From Muricea muricata (taxonomy: Eukaryota > Cnidaria > Anthozoa > Malacalcyonacea > Plexauridae): DNA of 64,000 nt. This document shows, piece after piece, positions 46,547-60,300 of the stretch; within the stretch, counting starts at the first letter, position 1; the number at the start of each line of letters is the position of its first letter. The DNA lies in the NCBI GenBank assembly GCA_963855995.1, contig OY979725.1, positions 9,758,883 to 9,822,882 on the forward strand, in the 5' to 3' direction. The position numbers and the translations under genes are program-made. Below the pieces are notes generated by a model, which searched no databases, was not told the DNA's origin, and worked only from the letters and a program-made list of their open reading frames with translations.

Positions 46547-49292
46547 ACTACACTGTGCCATTTCTATATGGCGGACTTTTTCCTAAGGCTTACGGTACAA
46601 GCATGGATGCGCAAAGATGCGCAAACAATTTTAAGGCATTAAAGCAAGTGTTTTCTTTCAGGAAATAGTTGAAGAAGACAACGCTTACCAAATCAAAGCC
46701 GTTTGGTCATGTTTTAAGTTGTTTAGCTATGTTTAACGATCTTTTATGGCAATTACAGTAGGTCTTAGCAAGAAGGGAAGTCGAAGTTTGCATCATTAAT
46801 AACTGTTGTCTTTTATGACTTTCCGTCAGCCTTTCCTCTTGATCGAGCTTTATATGCCATTACGTTCAGTGTCCTTGATATAGGAGTCGTTTATTTATGG
46901 CCTTGGGTTTAATTCCCAAACACTGAATGGCAGTCATTAGCTCTTTCAAGTGATAGGATAACATTGCAACAGAGTTAGACTTTGCTCAGTCACTCTGTAC
47001 AAGCTGTGAACGCAAAACGTGCTCGATAGGTAAAATGTATTATGGTTACAGGCGTGACAAATTAAAAAGAGTAGAAATTATGGCCTTAGGTTTAATTCTC
47101 AAACACTGAAAGGCAGTCTTTAGCTCTTTCACGTAATGAGATAACATATTGCAACAAGATTACACTGCGTTACTACTTTGCCGACTAGTCAAGATGTCGT
47201 GCTGTAACCAAGCATATAGTATATTCCACAAACCTTTATTATAACAAACTATTATTTTAACAATAAATCACCAATGTGTTTTCATGGCTGCTTTTAAACA
47301 TTGCCGACACAAGTAATGTTGTATAGCTCGGACTTGAAAGACAACGACAGCGATGTAGTTTCGTGTGCTATAATCTGGCTATAACCTGTATGTAAAATGA
47401 GTGATGTTATAGATATGCTACAAGTGCGTTCATAGGAAACTAGTATTTTCCTGAGCATTAACAGGTTGGTTTTACGACAACGACATCCTTGTATGTTACT
47501 CCACAGTTTCCTTGTGATTCAGTACATTTGGTACATTATGTACATTCTGTGAGTCTCAAACGTTTCTATTGGTAGTGAATATAAGTATCCATGGTAGGAT
47601 CAATAGCTCCTATCATCGATAAAGCTTGGCACTCGTAGGTTATGTGAAACCACGCATTTTACAGGTTATAGCCAGGTTATAGCACAAGAAAACAGCGTCG
47701 CTCCCGTTGTCTTACAATTCCGAGATACAACGTTATCGGTGTCGGCAACGTTATCGGTTGGTAATTAAACCTAAGGCCATATTTTTCTACTGTATTTAAT
47801 TTGTCACGCTTGTAACCACACTGTTAAAAAAGTACGTTTTTTTACAGAATAAATGCTGTAAATTTTTACAAAAAAGTAACTGTAATTGGAAATTACGGTA
47901 AAATGAAGAGTTAAAAAAATGAAATCTGTTATTTTACACAATTTCTACTGTTAATTGTTACGGAAATTGTAGTTTAGCTGTAAATAACGGACAATTACTG
48001 TATTAAAAAGGGTACAGCTAATTCAATTAAGGTTGACATTGACAATAGTCAAATGTGCAATATGATCGATCGAGTGCCAAAAGAATGAAGATTCTTTACA
48101 TGCGAATGTAAAAGATATCATTATATAGATACTATATTTATAATCCAGCAAGGCTGCTGATGTGTTGATCTTATTTAAAACTATATTATTACCATCATTT
48201 TTTATGCTCATGCATATTGCACATTTGCCATTTGACTATTGTTGATGTCAACTTACTTGAATTAGCTGTATATGTAATTTAACAGATCGTTTACAGTTAT
48301 TTTAACCGTTAGCATACTGTTTTTTCAAATAACAGTATTATGTTTTTTAACGTGTCCTTGACCGTTACATTTTTACAGAAGTTGTACGGTTTTTGTGAAT
48401 TCACCAAAATTCCAGAATTCGAAGTTATTTTATTTGTTATGTCCCGTACGTCAAGGGTCAACCGTTTCTGTATTGAAAATTTTAATGCTACAGAGAACGA
48501 GTATTAAGACTGAAAAATCACTGTGCAAACAACTCAAAACTACTATGATGGCCGATGCCTATAACAGACTGAACCGGATTGTTAGGGCTCGCAGTCCTCG
48601 ATTAATATATAATCAAGTTGCTTATAAAAAATACTGTTTTAGCCATATATGAGTCATATATATGCATGATATGTTTTTCCTATTGAGCACGCTTTACACT
48701 AACAGCTTGTATGTAATGACTTGCAAAGTTGCAATGTTAGACTTATTTCTTGAGAGAGCTAAAGATTCCCATTCGGTGTTGGGGCATTAAACTCAAGGCC
48801 AAATGTACTACTGTGTTTATTTTGTCACGCCGCTGTAACAATACTGACTAGGCAAAGTAATAATTCTGTTGCAATGTTATCCTATCACTTGAAAGAGCTA
48901 AGGACTGCCATTCAGTGTTTGGGAATTAAACCCAAGGCCATAAGTAAATGACTCCTATATCAAGGACACTGAACGTAATGGCAAATAAAAACTCGATCAA
49001 GAAGAAAGGCCCGCAGAAAGTCATAAAAGACAACATTTATTGATGATGCAAGCTTCGATTTCCCTTCTTCCAAAGACCTAATTGGCATAAAAGACCGTTA
49101 GACATAGCTCAACAACTTAAAACATGACTACACGGCTTTGATTTAGTAATCGTTGTAGTCTTTGACTCTTTCCTGCAAAAACCCACTTGCTTTAAAGGCT
49201 TTAAAGTGTTTGCGCATCTTTGCGCATCCATGCTTGTGCCGTAAGCTTTGGGAAGGGAAGAAGTCCGCCATATGGAAATGGCACAGTGTAGT
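46547..49292. mobile_element. Large foldback element with nested repeats
   Basis: The left end ACTACACTGTGCCATTTC and the right end GAAATGGCACAGTGTAGT are inverted. The arms stay alignable for several hundred bases (46547-46980 against 48860-49292), through GCATGGATGCGCAAAGATGC, TGTTTTAAGTTGTT and CAGTGTCCTTGATATAGG. Each arm holds two copies of a subrepeat around TTAGCTCTTTCA. An inner hairpin spans about 47290-47760. A separate repeat rich in TTTTTACAG / CTGTAAA lies at 47820-48400. No transposase seen; class unknown. Confidence 0.8.
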
Positions 49293-49810
49293 CAGGACTT
49301 TTACAGTATGTCAGCACTCCTATAGACATGGAGTCAAAGTGAAAATACGTATGGGAATCAGCAGCCAACAAGCAGACTAAACAAATATGTGAAAACTCAA
49401 GCACAGAGTTTTGCCAACGAAAAGTCACCTGGCTTCGTGGGGTATGCGGATCAACAAGAGGTGCTCCTTCTGTGCCTGTCGACAGCACATCCATCATGCT
49501 TTCATGGATTGCAACCGCGCATTTCCACTCTGGGAAAAGCTCCAAACCTTGCTGATGAGAATTGCAGGATTTCGAATTCCAATTCTTGTCGAAACTATTG
49601 CTCTAGGCGATAATCTCTCGAATAACGAAGAAGCGAAGGCGATGTGTTTCTACATCATGACACTGGCGACAACGATCCCATGGCAGACCCGAAACCGGAA
49701 GACCTTGAATAGAGACTACCAAAAAAGAGACATCTACAAACCTGGTAAAGCCTGGGGGGATTGGGGGTCTGGTGCTGAAACGAATTATGGTAAAACCATT
49801 GAACTATAAG
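49270..49810 (+). pseudogene. Non-LTR retrotransposon fragment (RT C-terminal zinc-binding domain)
   Basis: The longest frame (from 49411) reads PTKSHLASWGMRINKRCSFC, then HHAFMDCNRAFPLWEKLQTL, then IPWQTRNRK. This is the zf-RVT pattern (CxxC...HxxxxC) seen at the end of LINE reverse-transcriptase proteins, followed by the W..RNRK motif. Stops interrupt the frame upstream (near 49379), and the foldback element abuts it on the left. Dead fragment. Confidence 0.7.
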
Positions 49811-50235
49811 CCAATCTGGAACGATAAGTCAGAGAGGGGGAATTGAAGCCAATTTAATTCAGTTTTTCTGAGTTGTTGGTTGAAATACTGAACGTCAAAA
49901 ATTGGGCCGCATTTCAAATGAATGCTATTAAAAAGTTGTATTTGGTGTAAAAATTTTGAGGCTTTTGGTGAAAAACAAACACCTTAAACTTTGAAGGGAA
50001 ATTTGCCGTATTTTTCAAAATTGCAGTTGTTTTCGTATTTTTTAGGCATGTCTTTTTTGTCTAAAGTCTTGAAATTTTTATATTAAATGTAACTTTTTAA
50101 TAGCTTCAACTTGATGTACGGTCCGATCTTTGGCGTTAAGTATTTCGTCTCAAAACTCAGAAAAACTAACTTGGCTTCAGCCATTAACTGAACTTTTGTA
50201 TTGAGTTAGCATTCCTGTTGTATTACAGTTCACTG
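49797..50235. repeat. Dispersed palindromic repeat, copy 2
   Basis: Internally inverted: AAGCCAATTTAATTCAGTTT and AATACTGAACGTC on the left are mirrored near 50140-50190 by ACTTGGCTTC and GGCGTTAAGTATTTCGTC. Related to 4757-5085. Confidence 0.65.
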
Positions 50236-50649
50236 GGTAAAACTGCCCGAAGAGGTTGATCATATCTCGGACTGTTGCCAGTGTTAGTAATGCAGTGAAA
50301 AGCACACAAAAACAGGACCTTTCAAAAACAGGAATTACAACATGTCTTTTCGAACTTTACATCTTCTGCATTTGATATTTGTACCAATACTGATGTCGAT
50401 ATACATATTGAGATTTTTTAAACACTACAGTTTTTTTAACACTAGCTCCATTTTTGCGATTTTTTTAAACACTCGAGACAACGCAACAACTGCATGTCAG
50501 ACAAGTGTGGAAAACTCAAATGGAGCGGAGAGGAAATGTTTTGATATTTTGACCTTTATTTTAATTGTGGCTGAGTAGTGAATCGAAAGTCCTTATATCA
50601 GTCCTATCAACTAAACTTCAACGTCGAACGACTTTGAAATTGACGTCAG

Positions 50650-51130
50650 CTATAGGATATTACAAACACGTGATCTACTGATCTCAGTGGTGGAATCAAT
50701 GCGCATGACGATTCTGACGAGATTTCCTGTAAAATATTTATCTCAACCAAGACAGGTCTGCACATGCAGGTATAGTAAAGCTTAAAAAGTCAAAAGCAAA
50801 TCTTAGCTGAATGTATTGCATCGTCAGATCATCTATAGGATGGCTATTTCTTGGCGCCATCTTAACGCTAATAAGGCCAACCGCAGGCTTGGATCCTTCT
50901 GGAGTAAATGTTTGCAGTAAAAACGAAAGGTGAGCTACTTTGATCTTATAGCCAGCCTGGGCCAAAATTATAGGGCCTCTCTCAAAGACGTTTAAACGAT
51001 AAAATTCTGCATGCACTAAAAGGTTTACGTGTAGGGCAAAGACAATCCAAATTTGTGATGTCTTACCTTCGCTGACCTTGGAATTCGTAGTCAGGACACA
51101 AGTTGATTTTCCTGGAATAAACGCACTGGT
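50650..51130 (+). repeat. Duplicated promoter-exon 1-intron block, copy 1
   Basis: This block recurs at 63420-63900: CAATGCGCATGACGATT, TTTATCTCAACC, exon 1 and the first 200 bp of intron all align. The ATTTATCTCAACC stretch about 75 bp upstream of the ATG is a possible core promoter. Shows a recent tandem gene duplication. Confidence 0.85.
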
Positions 51131-54100
51131 AGGTTTCAAATTCCGACAATTTCTACGCTAATCAGTCACGGGATCACCTGTAGCAGCAAAACATACGCAA
51201 TAAAAGTAAAGTTAGTAAATCAACGACCGATATTTCGCATAATATTTGACGATGTTCTCGACTACTTGTTACTATTGATAATTTTTTCCCGTTAAAACGA
51301 AAATGATAACAAAACATGAAATTAAAATGTTCATGGGTAACGACATAGCTGAGGATCTGACACCTTACGACATCGGGCGCGTGACTTCCGACAGGAAATT
51401 TATACATATTGAGTGACTTGAAAAGTGACGTCAGTGTATTTCTACAGAAATTCACTTCAGTTCCTATTGAGACTGTACACTCTAAAAGACTGAAATTTTT
51501 TCCTAACTTGCAATGCAATTCTGACTTAGGCCAATGTTATGTGAACAGTGGTTGGAAGAGACTACATGTATGGTCTCCTGTCAAATTCCATCGACGATTG
51601 TTTATAAGGTTGGAAACTATATAGGCTACAGCAGAATGTGCACCAGACCTCGATGTTTTTGTGCCATTCGCATTGCTTTTCACATTTTTGTGTCATTCCT
51701 CACAGCAGCTATTTTTCACGAGCGAATTTTTAGTTTCGAAGAAGGCATCGTGGAAACTGCGTAAACATTAATCTATGAATTTCTTTCCCCCGAAGATTCC
51801 TTGCAAATTCTTAGAAAACGTATAATTTAGCAATTTCACCACGCAAAATCTCTGCTGGGATCACCGAAGACTTGATAATGTAAAACAAGCTTCAAAGATT
51901 TACAATAACAAAAAATAATGATAGACTAAGCAAATTTCTCGACTAGGTCTATAATCGAGTACGTCTATCTTTCACTCCGAGAACTTCGGCTCGAAGTGTT
52001 ATTTTTGTCCTCGGGTAATTATATCGCATAAATCTCTTCATACTGGCCATACTTAGCAATTAGATTACGAGCTCGAGATTTCTATGCGGTGATATGCCTG
52101 TTTTAGTAGAATCAGAGATCAAACATGGAATATTCAACAAAAAATTTGATTTTTAAGCCATTTTTTAAAAGAAATCTCTATAGGTAGATGATTGTTTCGC
52201 TACTCGCTATCTATCGAGGAATAGATAGCGAGTAGAGTAACCAATCAAATTACAGCATTTGCAATAGTATACTAGTAAGATTCAACTAAACTGAAATCGA
52301 TCATGTTGTTACTGAGCAGCAAAAAATCAACTGAAAATCTTTATATAGACATGTGCCAGGTCACCACTGTTTATTACATTTCGAAATAAATATATACATA
52401 CAGGGTGTCCCAAAAAAACGTAGTCCATTAGTCCAACATCTAAGGTATTTGATTGCTGAATGAAAAGCTATGATCACATGAAGTGATTATTTTTTATTTT
52501 ATGTCTTCTTCATTTGACTTTCAAACAAGGTATTCCCAGTATTCCTTGTCTGCTTGAAGCAAGTAGTAAGACCACAGGAACAATTTTAGCGCAAGTGGTC
52601 AATTTAAGATACTCCAAAAAAGCACATAATTTGGTGCGACATGGGTAGTTTGAGACTGACTAATGTTCACTTAATGTTCCACAGGAAAATAACAATAATT
52701 CTTCTTGTCCGGGGACGCATATTCAATATTCGTCATGAGCGCCATGTTCCTAGTCAGTGCTCTAAACAGAAGTGTTTTCCCCCGGTATCAGTACCCCATG
52801 TTAAATATTTCCGGGGGTGACTTCCTTCCATCACGAAAGCACCTTACGTTTTTTTCACTGTACCTGTCACTTTCTAGTCTCTACTCTTTGCTGTAATATT
52901 CCGAACTTCTCGGCGAATTTCGTAAGTTGTCTCGAAGTTCAAAAGTTCATTTCAGAGTTCGCAAGCCAGTTTGTAAACAAAGGCTGTGATTGGCCCCTGA
53001 ACTCGGAGAAGCCAATCAAATGCTTAGTATATTACAAACCGGCTTGCAATTCTGAAATGAACTTCCGAACTTCGCAACGAAATACGTAATATCACAGTGA
53101 AAAAACGACCTGAAATCGACTGTAATGTAGCATTACTGCGACTCATTCGCTCAAATTTCACAGACAACATATCCAAAGAAAGCTGAATGAAGACATTTAA
53201 ACGAGTATAAACACTACTGTAGTTTTACTGCTTAATATTATTTTCAAAATTTAAACTTGAATGCAGAACTCTGCTTTTTTCGGACACTTTCTTTACACAT
53301 GTGAAAATCTATCGACTTGTACAAGTTTCCAAACAACTCAACGTTGCGTTCGCATCGCTAGCCCTATTGTTTGTAACAAATTTGACAGCTTGTACCAAGC
53401 TTGACGGGAATATCGGACTTGTTACAAGGTTGTCCTAACAACTCTGATACAGACCTGTTGCAACAAGATTGTCACAACATCTTAACAGCTTGTTCTAAAT
53501 TTCTTCCAACGACTTCGAACAAGCTGTACAAAGACAACTTGTTAACAGGATACATTGTGCGTCTTTACGCGTGTACTTGTGCTCTCTATGACTAATAATT
53601 AGGAAATGACTAATTTATGAAGTACTACGAAGCCACAACATGAATAAACTACATAATCAATAAAATGCCTATTTTACAGTCATACAACTTATGTGCAGAA
53701 ATCACGTATAATTCGAGCCAAAGAGAGTTATAGAGATCCACTTTGTCGTTGGCTCTGGACTAATAAAACATGCCCCAAATATCGGTAGGTTGTTGTATTT
53801 TGATATTTTAGTACTGAAAATAGAATACTTTCCAAACATTAATACACATTTTGTGAAAACGCAAATCCAAATATTACGTGATAGTTGTATGTCAGTGAAC
53901 CGACTATGGAAATTGGAGTGTAAATTCATAAATAGAGAGAACGACCCCCACGCACAAAAACAGCAAAAAAACAACACCCCCCCCAAAAAACCCCCCCATA
54001 ATGGTCTCGGTACGGTCTTGTCCAAAAATATTTATTTTAATAATATTGGATACATTTGAGTTACCCCCCCTCCCACTCCATCCCAATTGGATTTTGGTCA

Positions 54101-54335
54101 TTCATTAAGTTTCCTTAAGACATCCGGTAATTTTAATAAATCCTCCCTCGTTGAATAAGCTGTTCTTCCCCGTTTCTTCAAGCCGTTCTTCCCCGTTTTC
54201 CCGTTTCTTCATTTCTTTTACCCACCTTAAGGTGGGTAAACAAAATCGAGAATTATACAGAACCAGTCACAAAAACTCGTACAATCTACTTGTGCTGCAA
54301 GGGTTGGAGACAAGAAGGTTACAGCTGTCCAAATG
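50811..54335 (+). CDS. Receptor exons 1-2: signal peptide and EMI-like segment
   Basis: Exon 1 (phase 2 end) encodes a hydrophobic leader with WLFLGAILTLI and a likely cleavage after PTAG, then LDPSGVNVCSKNE, the opening NVC of EMI domains. Exon 2 continues KIENYTEPVTKTRTIYLCCK to GWRQEGYSCPN. The CC-x-GW ending is typical of EMI. The middle is shorter than in MEGF10, so either this EMI is reduced or a small exon between 50930 and 54231 was missed. A skipped exon would have to keep phase 2. Confidence 0.85.
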
Positions 54336-57300
54336 GTAGGTATAAAAGAGTTTTCTTTTTTTTGTTGCTGCGTCAAGTGTATCTGTAAGATCTATTCACG
54401 ATCCGCTGAAATGCTATAACGAGAAATTAAAAAGTCAAGTGACTTCAGAAATGTGATGCAATGCAATATTTGTGTGCTGCACTTGTTGGCCACCGTACAA
54501 TGTAGTGTGAATATGGCGTGTTAAAATAAAAACCCTGGATTACGCATCTGGGACAGATGAAGAGAAATGCGAACTTGGAGTATCAAGACCGTGCCATAGC
54601 GGATAACCAGCATTCCCAATACACCGATAAACTACGTTATTTTAAGAACATTTACGGTACAGTGTGTCCCCCAAAAAGGCTACCCCTTTGGGCGGGCAAA
54701 CTTCAGTATCACCCGCTCGAATTTGAATGTTTTAAAGGGAAATGGCAACAAAATTTTTTATCGTCTTATTTGAAAGAGACTCCAAAACAATATATAGAAG
54801 TCTATTACAGAATTTTTATATCTGCCTTATTTGGTGAGATATTTGGCCTTGAAATCTTTAGTTGTCCACGATTTTGGATATTTGTAGATATGCATGATAC
54901 GTCACAACTGGGGTCACGCAATTTTTTTTTCTTACGACACAATGATTAATCTTCTTCATTAACCACACACATGGTAAGTGTTTCGGATTTCAGCACGGAT
55001 TGAAAAGGTTTCACAAATATTTTGTTGATGGTAAGTATTTAGGAGAAGCTTTGAATGGCTTATCCCTGTTGTGACGTCACCGAAACATTGTTAATGAGGT
55101 TAAAAATTAATCCAAGATGGCGGACAGTTCGATTATTCAGGTGACAATATCTCCAAAAGTAAAATAGATACAAAAATTTTGTAAAAGACTTTTATATATT
55201 ATTTTTAGAGTCTCTTTCAAGTGAGACAATAAAAATTTTTGTTGCTATTTCCCTTTAAGTCAAAATGATTTACTACGGTTTCGGATTGGGCTTGGACACG
55301 CGTGATTCGAACGCGTATGTTTCTCGTGCGAAACGTACGCGTTGCTATGCGGAAACTGCCACGTTTCCAAGGGCAAACTTTTTAGAACGTAAATAGCCGT
55401 ATGACCATTGACCAAACTAAAAAGTTTACCCTTGGAAACGTGGCAGTTTCCGCATAGCAACGCGTACGTTTCGCACGAGAAACATACGCGTTCGAATCAC
55501 GCGTGCCCAAGCTCAATCCGAAACCGTAGTAAGAGGCCAAGACAAGATACTCTGGCGCTGTCATAATTAGTACTGCAATTAATTAAAAATGATGATGATA
55601 AACTGTGTTTAAACAGGGTAACACATGCACTAATTACAAAACCTTTACTCTACCTATAGTGGCCTTTCAAAAAAACTAAGCCTGGGTCACCAAGGACAGG
55701 TGACCAGTATGAGCTTCAAAATTTGACCACCCGGTTTACAGAGATGTCTAAATGGTTTATTCGTATCCGTGGGATGGGCGTAAAAAAGATTAATTTGCAC
55801 ACACATACTCTGTGGTCGTATTCAATACCTTTTAATCGGAAACGGAAAAAAAATATGTCTTAAAATTTACCCATACATGATATATGCATGCCTGAAAAAG
55901 GAACGAGGTAAACCTAACTACACCTGAACGAAACAGAACATACGGAAAAACTGTTCGTACCTGTTTTTTTGTAGCAACTTGTAGTAAATATGGCTGCCGA
56001 CACGGGAGGTGCACAGCACCAGAAGTATGCCAATGCGACAAAGGATATTATGGTCCGTCCTGTAGCAGAGGTAACAAAACAATGCAAGACGTTTTGCGCA
56101 CAAGATAAAGTTTCAAAGATTAAGATATCAAATGTGATTTAGGGATGGAAATGTCGGCTGGGAATATGCGCAAAACAAAATGTGATTTAGCAGCCAGCCT
56201 CGCGTCTAGCCAGAAACTCGCAAGTTACAGCAAGTTATCGGCAGGCTGTCGCCTTGCAGTCATGAAGCACAGAAGAGAAAATAAACAGAAGGGCCACGCC
56301 AGTCGGAATCTTTAAAGTTTGTGTAGCCGCGCGTGTCCCATTACGCACGTTCATTGTGCAGGTTCTGGACAGTCCATTACCTTTCTCGGGCCGGTGGTAC
56401 AAAACTCTTATCACTTTTTTAATCATGACTGTTTTGTAGTTAAATAGTGATCAAGTACAAAATACGTTGTTCTGATTGGTTGACGTTTCCACTAATCATA
56501 GTTAACTTCAATCATTTTTTATACACCCCGGTTCCGCCAATATTCTGGCCAGTCAATCACATAAAAAAGGGGGCATGTGTAACTGCTGATTGGCCCTACT
56601 GTAAATTGCCTATCATGTGCATGAAGCGAGGATGGATATCAGAATGCGTTCGCATCGCTTGCTCGCAACGCATTTCTAGCTGTGTATCACTTAAACCATA
56701 GGCGGCCCAATTCAGTGCGTAGTTTCATATAGAGATCAGTGCGCACGTAAACACAAACTACGAAGTGTGTTTACGTGCGCACTGATCTCTATATGAAACT
56801 ACACACTGAATTGGGCCGCCTATGCTTAAACGAGCGTAAAATTTGCGTAAAAAAGCGTGTAAAATTTTAACAAATGTGACGTTATCATTCTAGTCTGTCC
56901 TTCACATAAGTATGGCGTCGGCTGCCTTTACGACTGCAGGTGTCAAAACGAGGCCAAATGCGACTCCAAGGATGGGACGTGCGAGTGCACAGAGGGTTGG
57001 ACAGGGATGTACTGCAATATGTCTTGTGCTCCGGGGACATTTGGCAAGAACTATACCCAACGTGGTTCATGCGAATTCACCAATGTTGAGAGGTCATGTG
57101 ATGTTAGGAATGGGACGTGTTTTTGCAAGCCTGGTTACACAGGAGATAAGTATGTCAGGAAAACACTGAACTCTATAAACTTGCAAGACGTAATAAAACT
57201 TTTGAAATATCATAGTTACTGGCAGAGGAAAAGTGCGCCCTTTCTAAGGTCTATGATGAAATTCCTGGTGGCAGAACAGAGGAAACTAAACAAGTTTTAA

Positions 57301-60300
57301 ACAATATTTTATACGCGATGTGATAAAAACAGATTTTCAGCCTCATGCGACATTTTGCAACACCATGACAATATGGAATTAGGGGGGGGGGGGTTGCCCC
57401 ATGGCCCACTATACGTCCAATAACTATTGTACTGAAAGAAAATGATTATTCATTTCTAGATGTCAACACAAATGCTCAAACAACACGTACGGACGGAACT
57501 GCATGTACCAATGTGAATGCATCAATAATAGTACATGTACCTTTGACACGGGTCAGTGCAAGTGCACGGAGGGATACAAAGGGATAAGGTGTGAACACAC
57601 GTGTACTGTAGGGAAAGATTGCCCAGTAAAGTGTGGATGCGTTTCTGGACAAGGTCGATGTGAACCATTTACCGCAGTGTGCAGGTAAAGTGGCGAGGAT
57701 AGAAGCCTTACTTCACTCCAACTTCAACCTGCCAGTGTCGGTTTATACACGTACATTTTCATAATCATAAAGATTAGGGTTCTGTTTGTAGTTTCATTTT
57801 TGCGTGCTTGGAACAAAATTTAGTAAATGTGATTCAAGAAGTGGTGAAATTATTAAACTTATACATTCAACAGTTTCCTCAAACTGGCTTGTTTTGTTAA
57901 ACTACACGGCCAAAAATAATAAGCAGCTAACAACAGAATTGCACAATGTTGTGGGGAAATATTGTTCATAGTTGTCCACAATACTCATTGTTCAGCATTA
58001 ATGTTACACGGGATTCAGGCTCAACAACATCGTTTAATATTGTTGAAAACTATGAACAATGTTTGCCCGTCTTCCAAAACCTTGAACAACTTTTGGCCGT
58101 GTATATATTACGACCACTAAAGCTTGACACCTGACAGCGATTGACGTTAACAACTTTACAGCAAGTGAGATTGCTTTCCTGGATTTATTTGTTCCTACCC
58201 AACCTGTCAGCATTTCCTTTGGGAGGAACCGGAGCTTTTGGCTGAGTGTCGACTTTCTCCTTGCAATGTGCCTCTTCCACTTCCCATCATAACTTCTGTT
58301 TTAGTTGCTATCCAGGATATAACGGGACACTCTGTGAACACCGCTGTCCACCGAATAGTTACGGCCCACATTGTACGGGCAAGTGTACATGTTATAATAA
58401 CGCCACATGTCGTGTCGGCGACGGATCATGTGACTGTTTAGACGGATGGACTGGAGTTTCATGCTTGGAGCCTTGTCTTCCTGGGTAAGTCGGGGAAGAA
58501 CTTATTCCGACACTTCCGAGAAGGGGAGGGGCTTCAACTGAATTAATGTGGCATGCAGTTAGTTGCTAGGCTGTATCCAACTCCCAACCACAACCATCAA
58601 ACACATGATACTGACCGGTCATGACAAAATTGCATAGAAATCTAATTCCAATCTTCCAAGGTGGAATTGCTCAATGATTGCAAATTTCCCATCAGGGATT
58701 ATAAACGGGTTACCATTCGTGAAATGGGAAAAATTGTTGAGAATGGATAGAACCATGAAGCATAACTCCAGTTAGTTTGCTATTGCTGTCGCCAAAACGT
58801 AAAGCAGTGAGATAAGAGATGCCTTCATTGAATCGGACTTTTAGACGAACATAACGAAGCAAAGTTAATTGGGGTGGTTCACCATGTACCGAATTTGTTT
58901 GACTTTAGAATAGGTCAAAATAGAGACATAAAACAAAAAATATTTGTATATCTCACACTTTCAATTTGAGTTTATCCCAAAGAAGAATTGGTAGCAATTC
59001 CTTTAAGTAGCATTTCGCCAAATCACCTCAGATTGCACATGAACCAACTCTGTTAATGATAAAAGTTGCTCATTAAATTTAGAACTTATGGCAAGAACTG
59101 TCAAAGAAAGTGTCAATGCAAAAATGGCGCAGTCTGCGATCGCTTTGATGGTCACTGCACGTGCACAGAAGAATGGCGAGGAATTTATTGTCATGACAGT
59201 AATTGTTCTTATTTTATTTTGTATTTTGTATGCGCATTTCTTTTTTGTCAACCCATGGACGGATTGCCAGTATTTTCGCTTTGACGACTAAAATTGTGTG
59301 ACGTTAGATAGTGAAAAAATCTGCACTTAGACCAGTCACCAGCTCGTAGTTTTAACACACAAGTTATGGCAGTTCTGCTCGCACTGCTTGTTCGCAAGTT
59401 TGTCGTAACTTGCTTGGAAAAAGCTGTCGACAACTTAAAACCGAAGCTTGATGGTATAATTAGCCTTCTTGCAAGGTTGTTTTTAATAAGACTGACCGAA
59501 AGTATTCATAAAACAAGAATGTTACAAGGTTGTCAAAACCATAGTTAACAGAAGAGATGGAAACTCATTTGAATAAGAATAGAACTCATTATACAGTACA
59601 GTACATATAGTCCTTCATCGTCACGTGTGCATTTTACAAAGTCCACCAATAGCCATTCTTGAAGTACTCAATTGTTCATGTCGCAGATGGCTTATGTTCC
59701 AAAAACGTTGGTTTTGGTTGGTTAAGCGAGAATACAATACGCACGTGACGATAAAGAACCTTATTTCCGCATAAACCTGAACAAAACATAGATAATGATG
59801 TGTAATCTAAACCTAATGAGTTTCCAAACCATCTCTTCCATCAACTGGGACGAAACATGTTTGCAACAATATTGTTATAGCATGATTGTAACAATCTTGC
59901 GACGATTCTGATGAGATCAACAAGGTTGTTACAAGTTGTTAACAGCTTGTTCCAAACTTGCCGACAATTTCAGACAAGAAGCGCGAGAACACTTGACGGC
60001 CTGTTTGGGGACTTACCACAAGTTGTGAGATTTTGAGAATATTGCGGTTGCCACTTAATTACAACGATCTTTATTATTTATTGAAAATATTTTAGGAGTT
60101 TTGATTGGTTAAGGGAAAGGTGAAACCGTCATATCCGCTTTGTAGTTGCCCAAATTTGGGGTTGAAAATAAATATACGACATTATGAGTCATTTCGTCGT
60201 ATATTGAAAACAAATATACGACATTATGACTCATTTCGTCGTATATTGACTGACCTGTTTTAAGAACATTTTTTTCGTAGTCTGATTGGCTTATTAAAGT

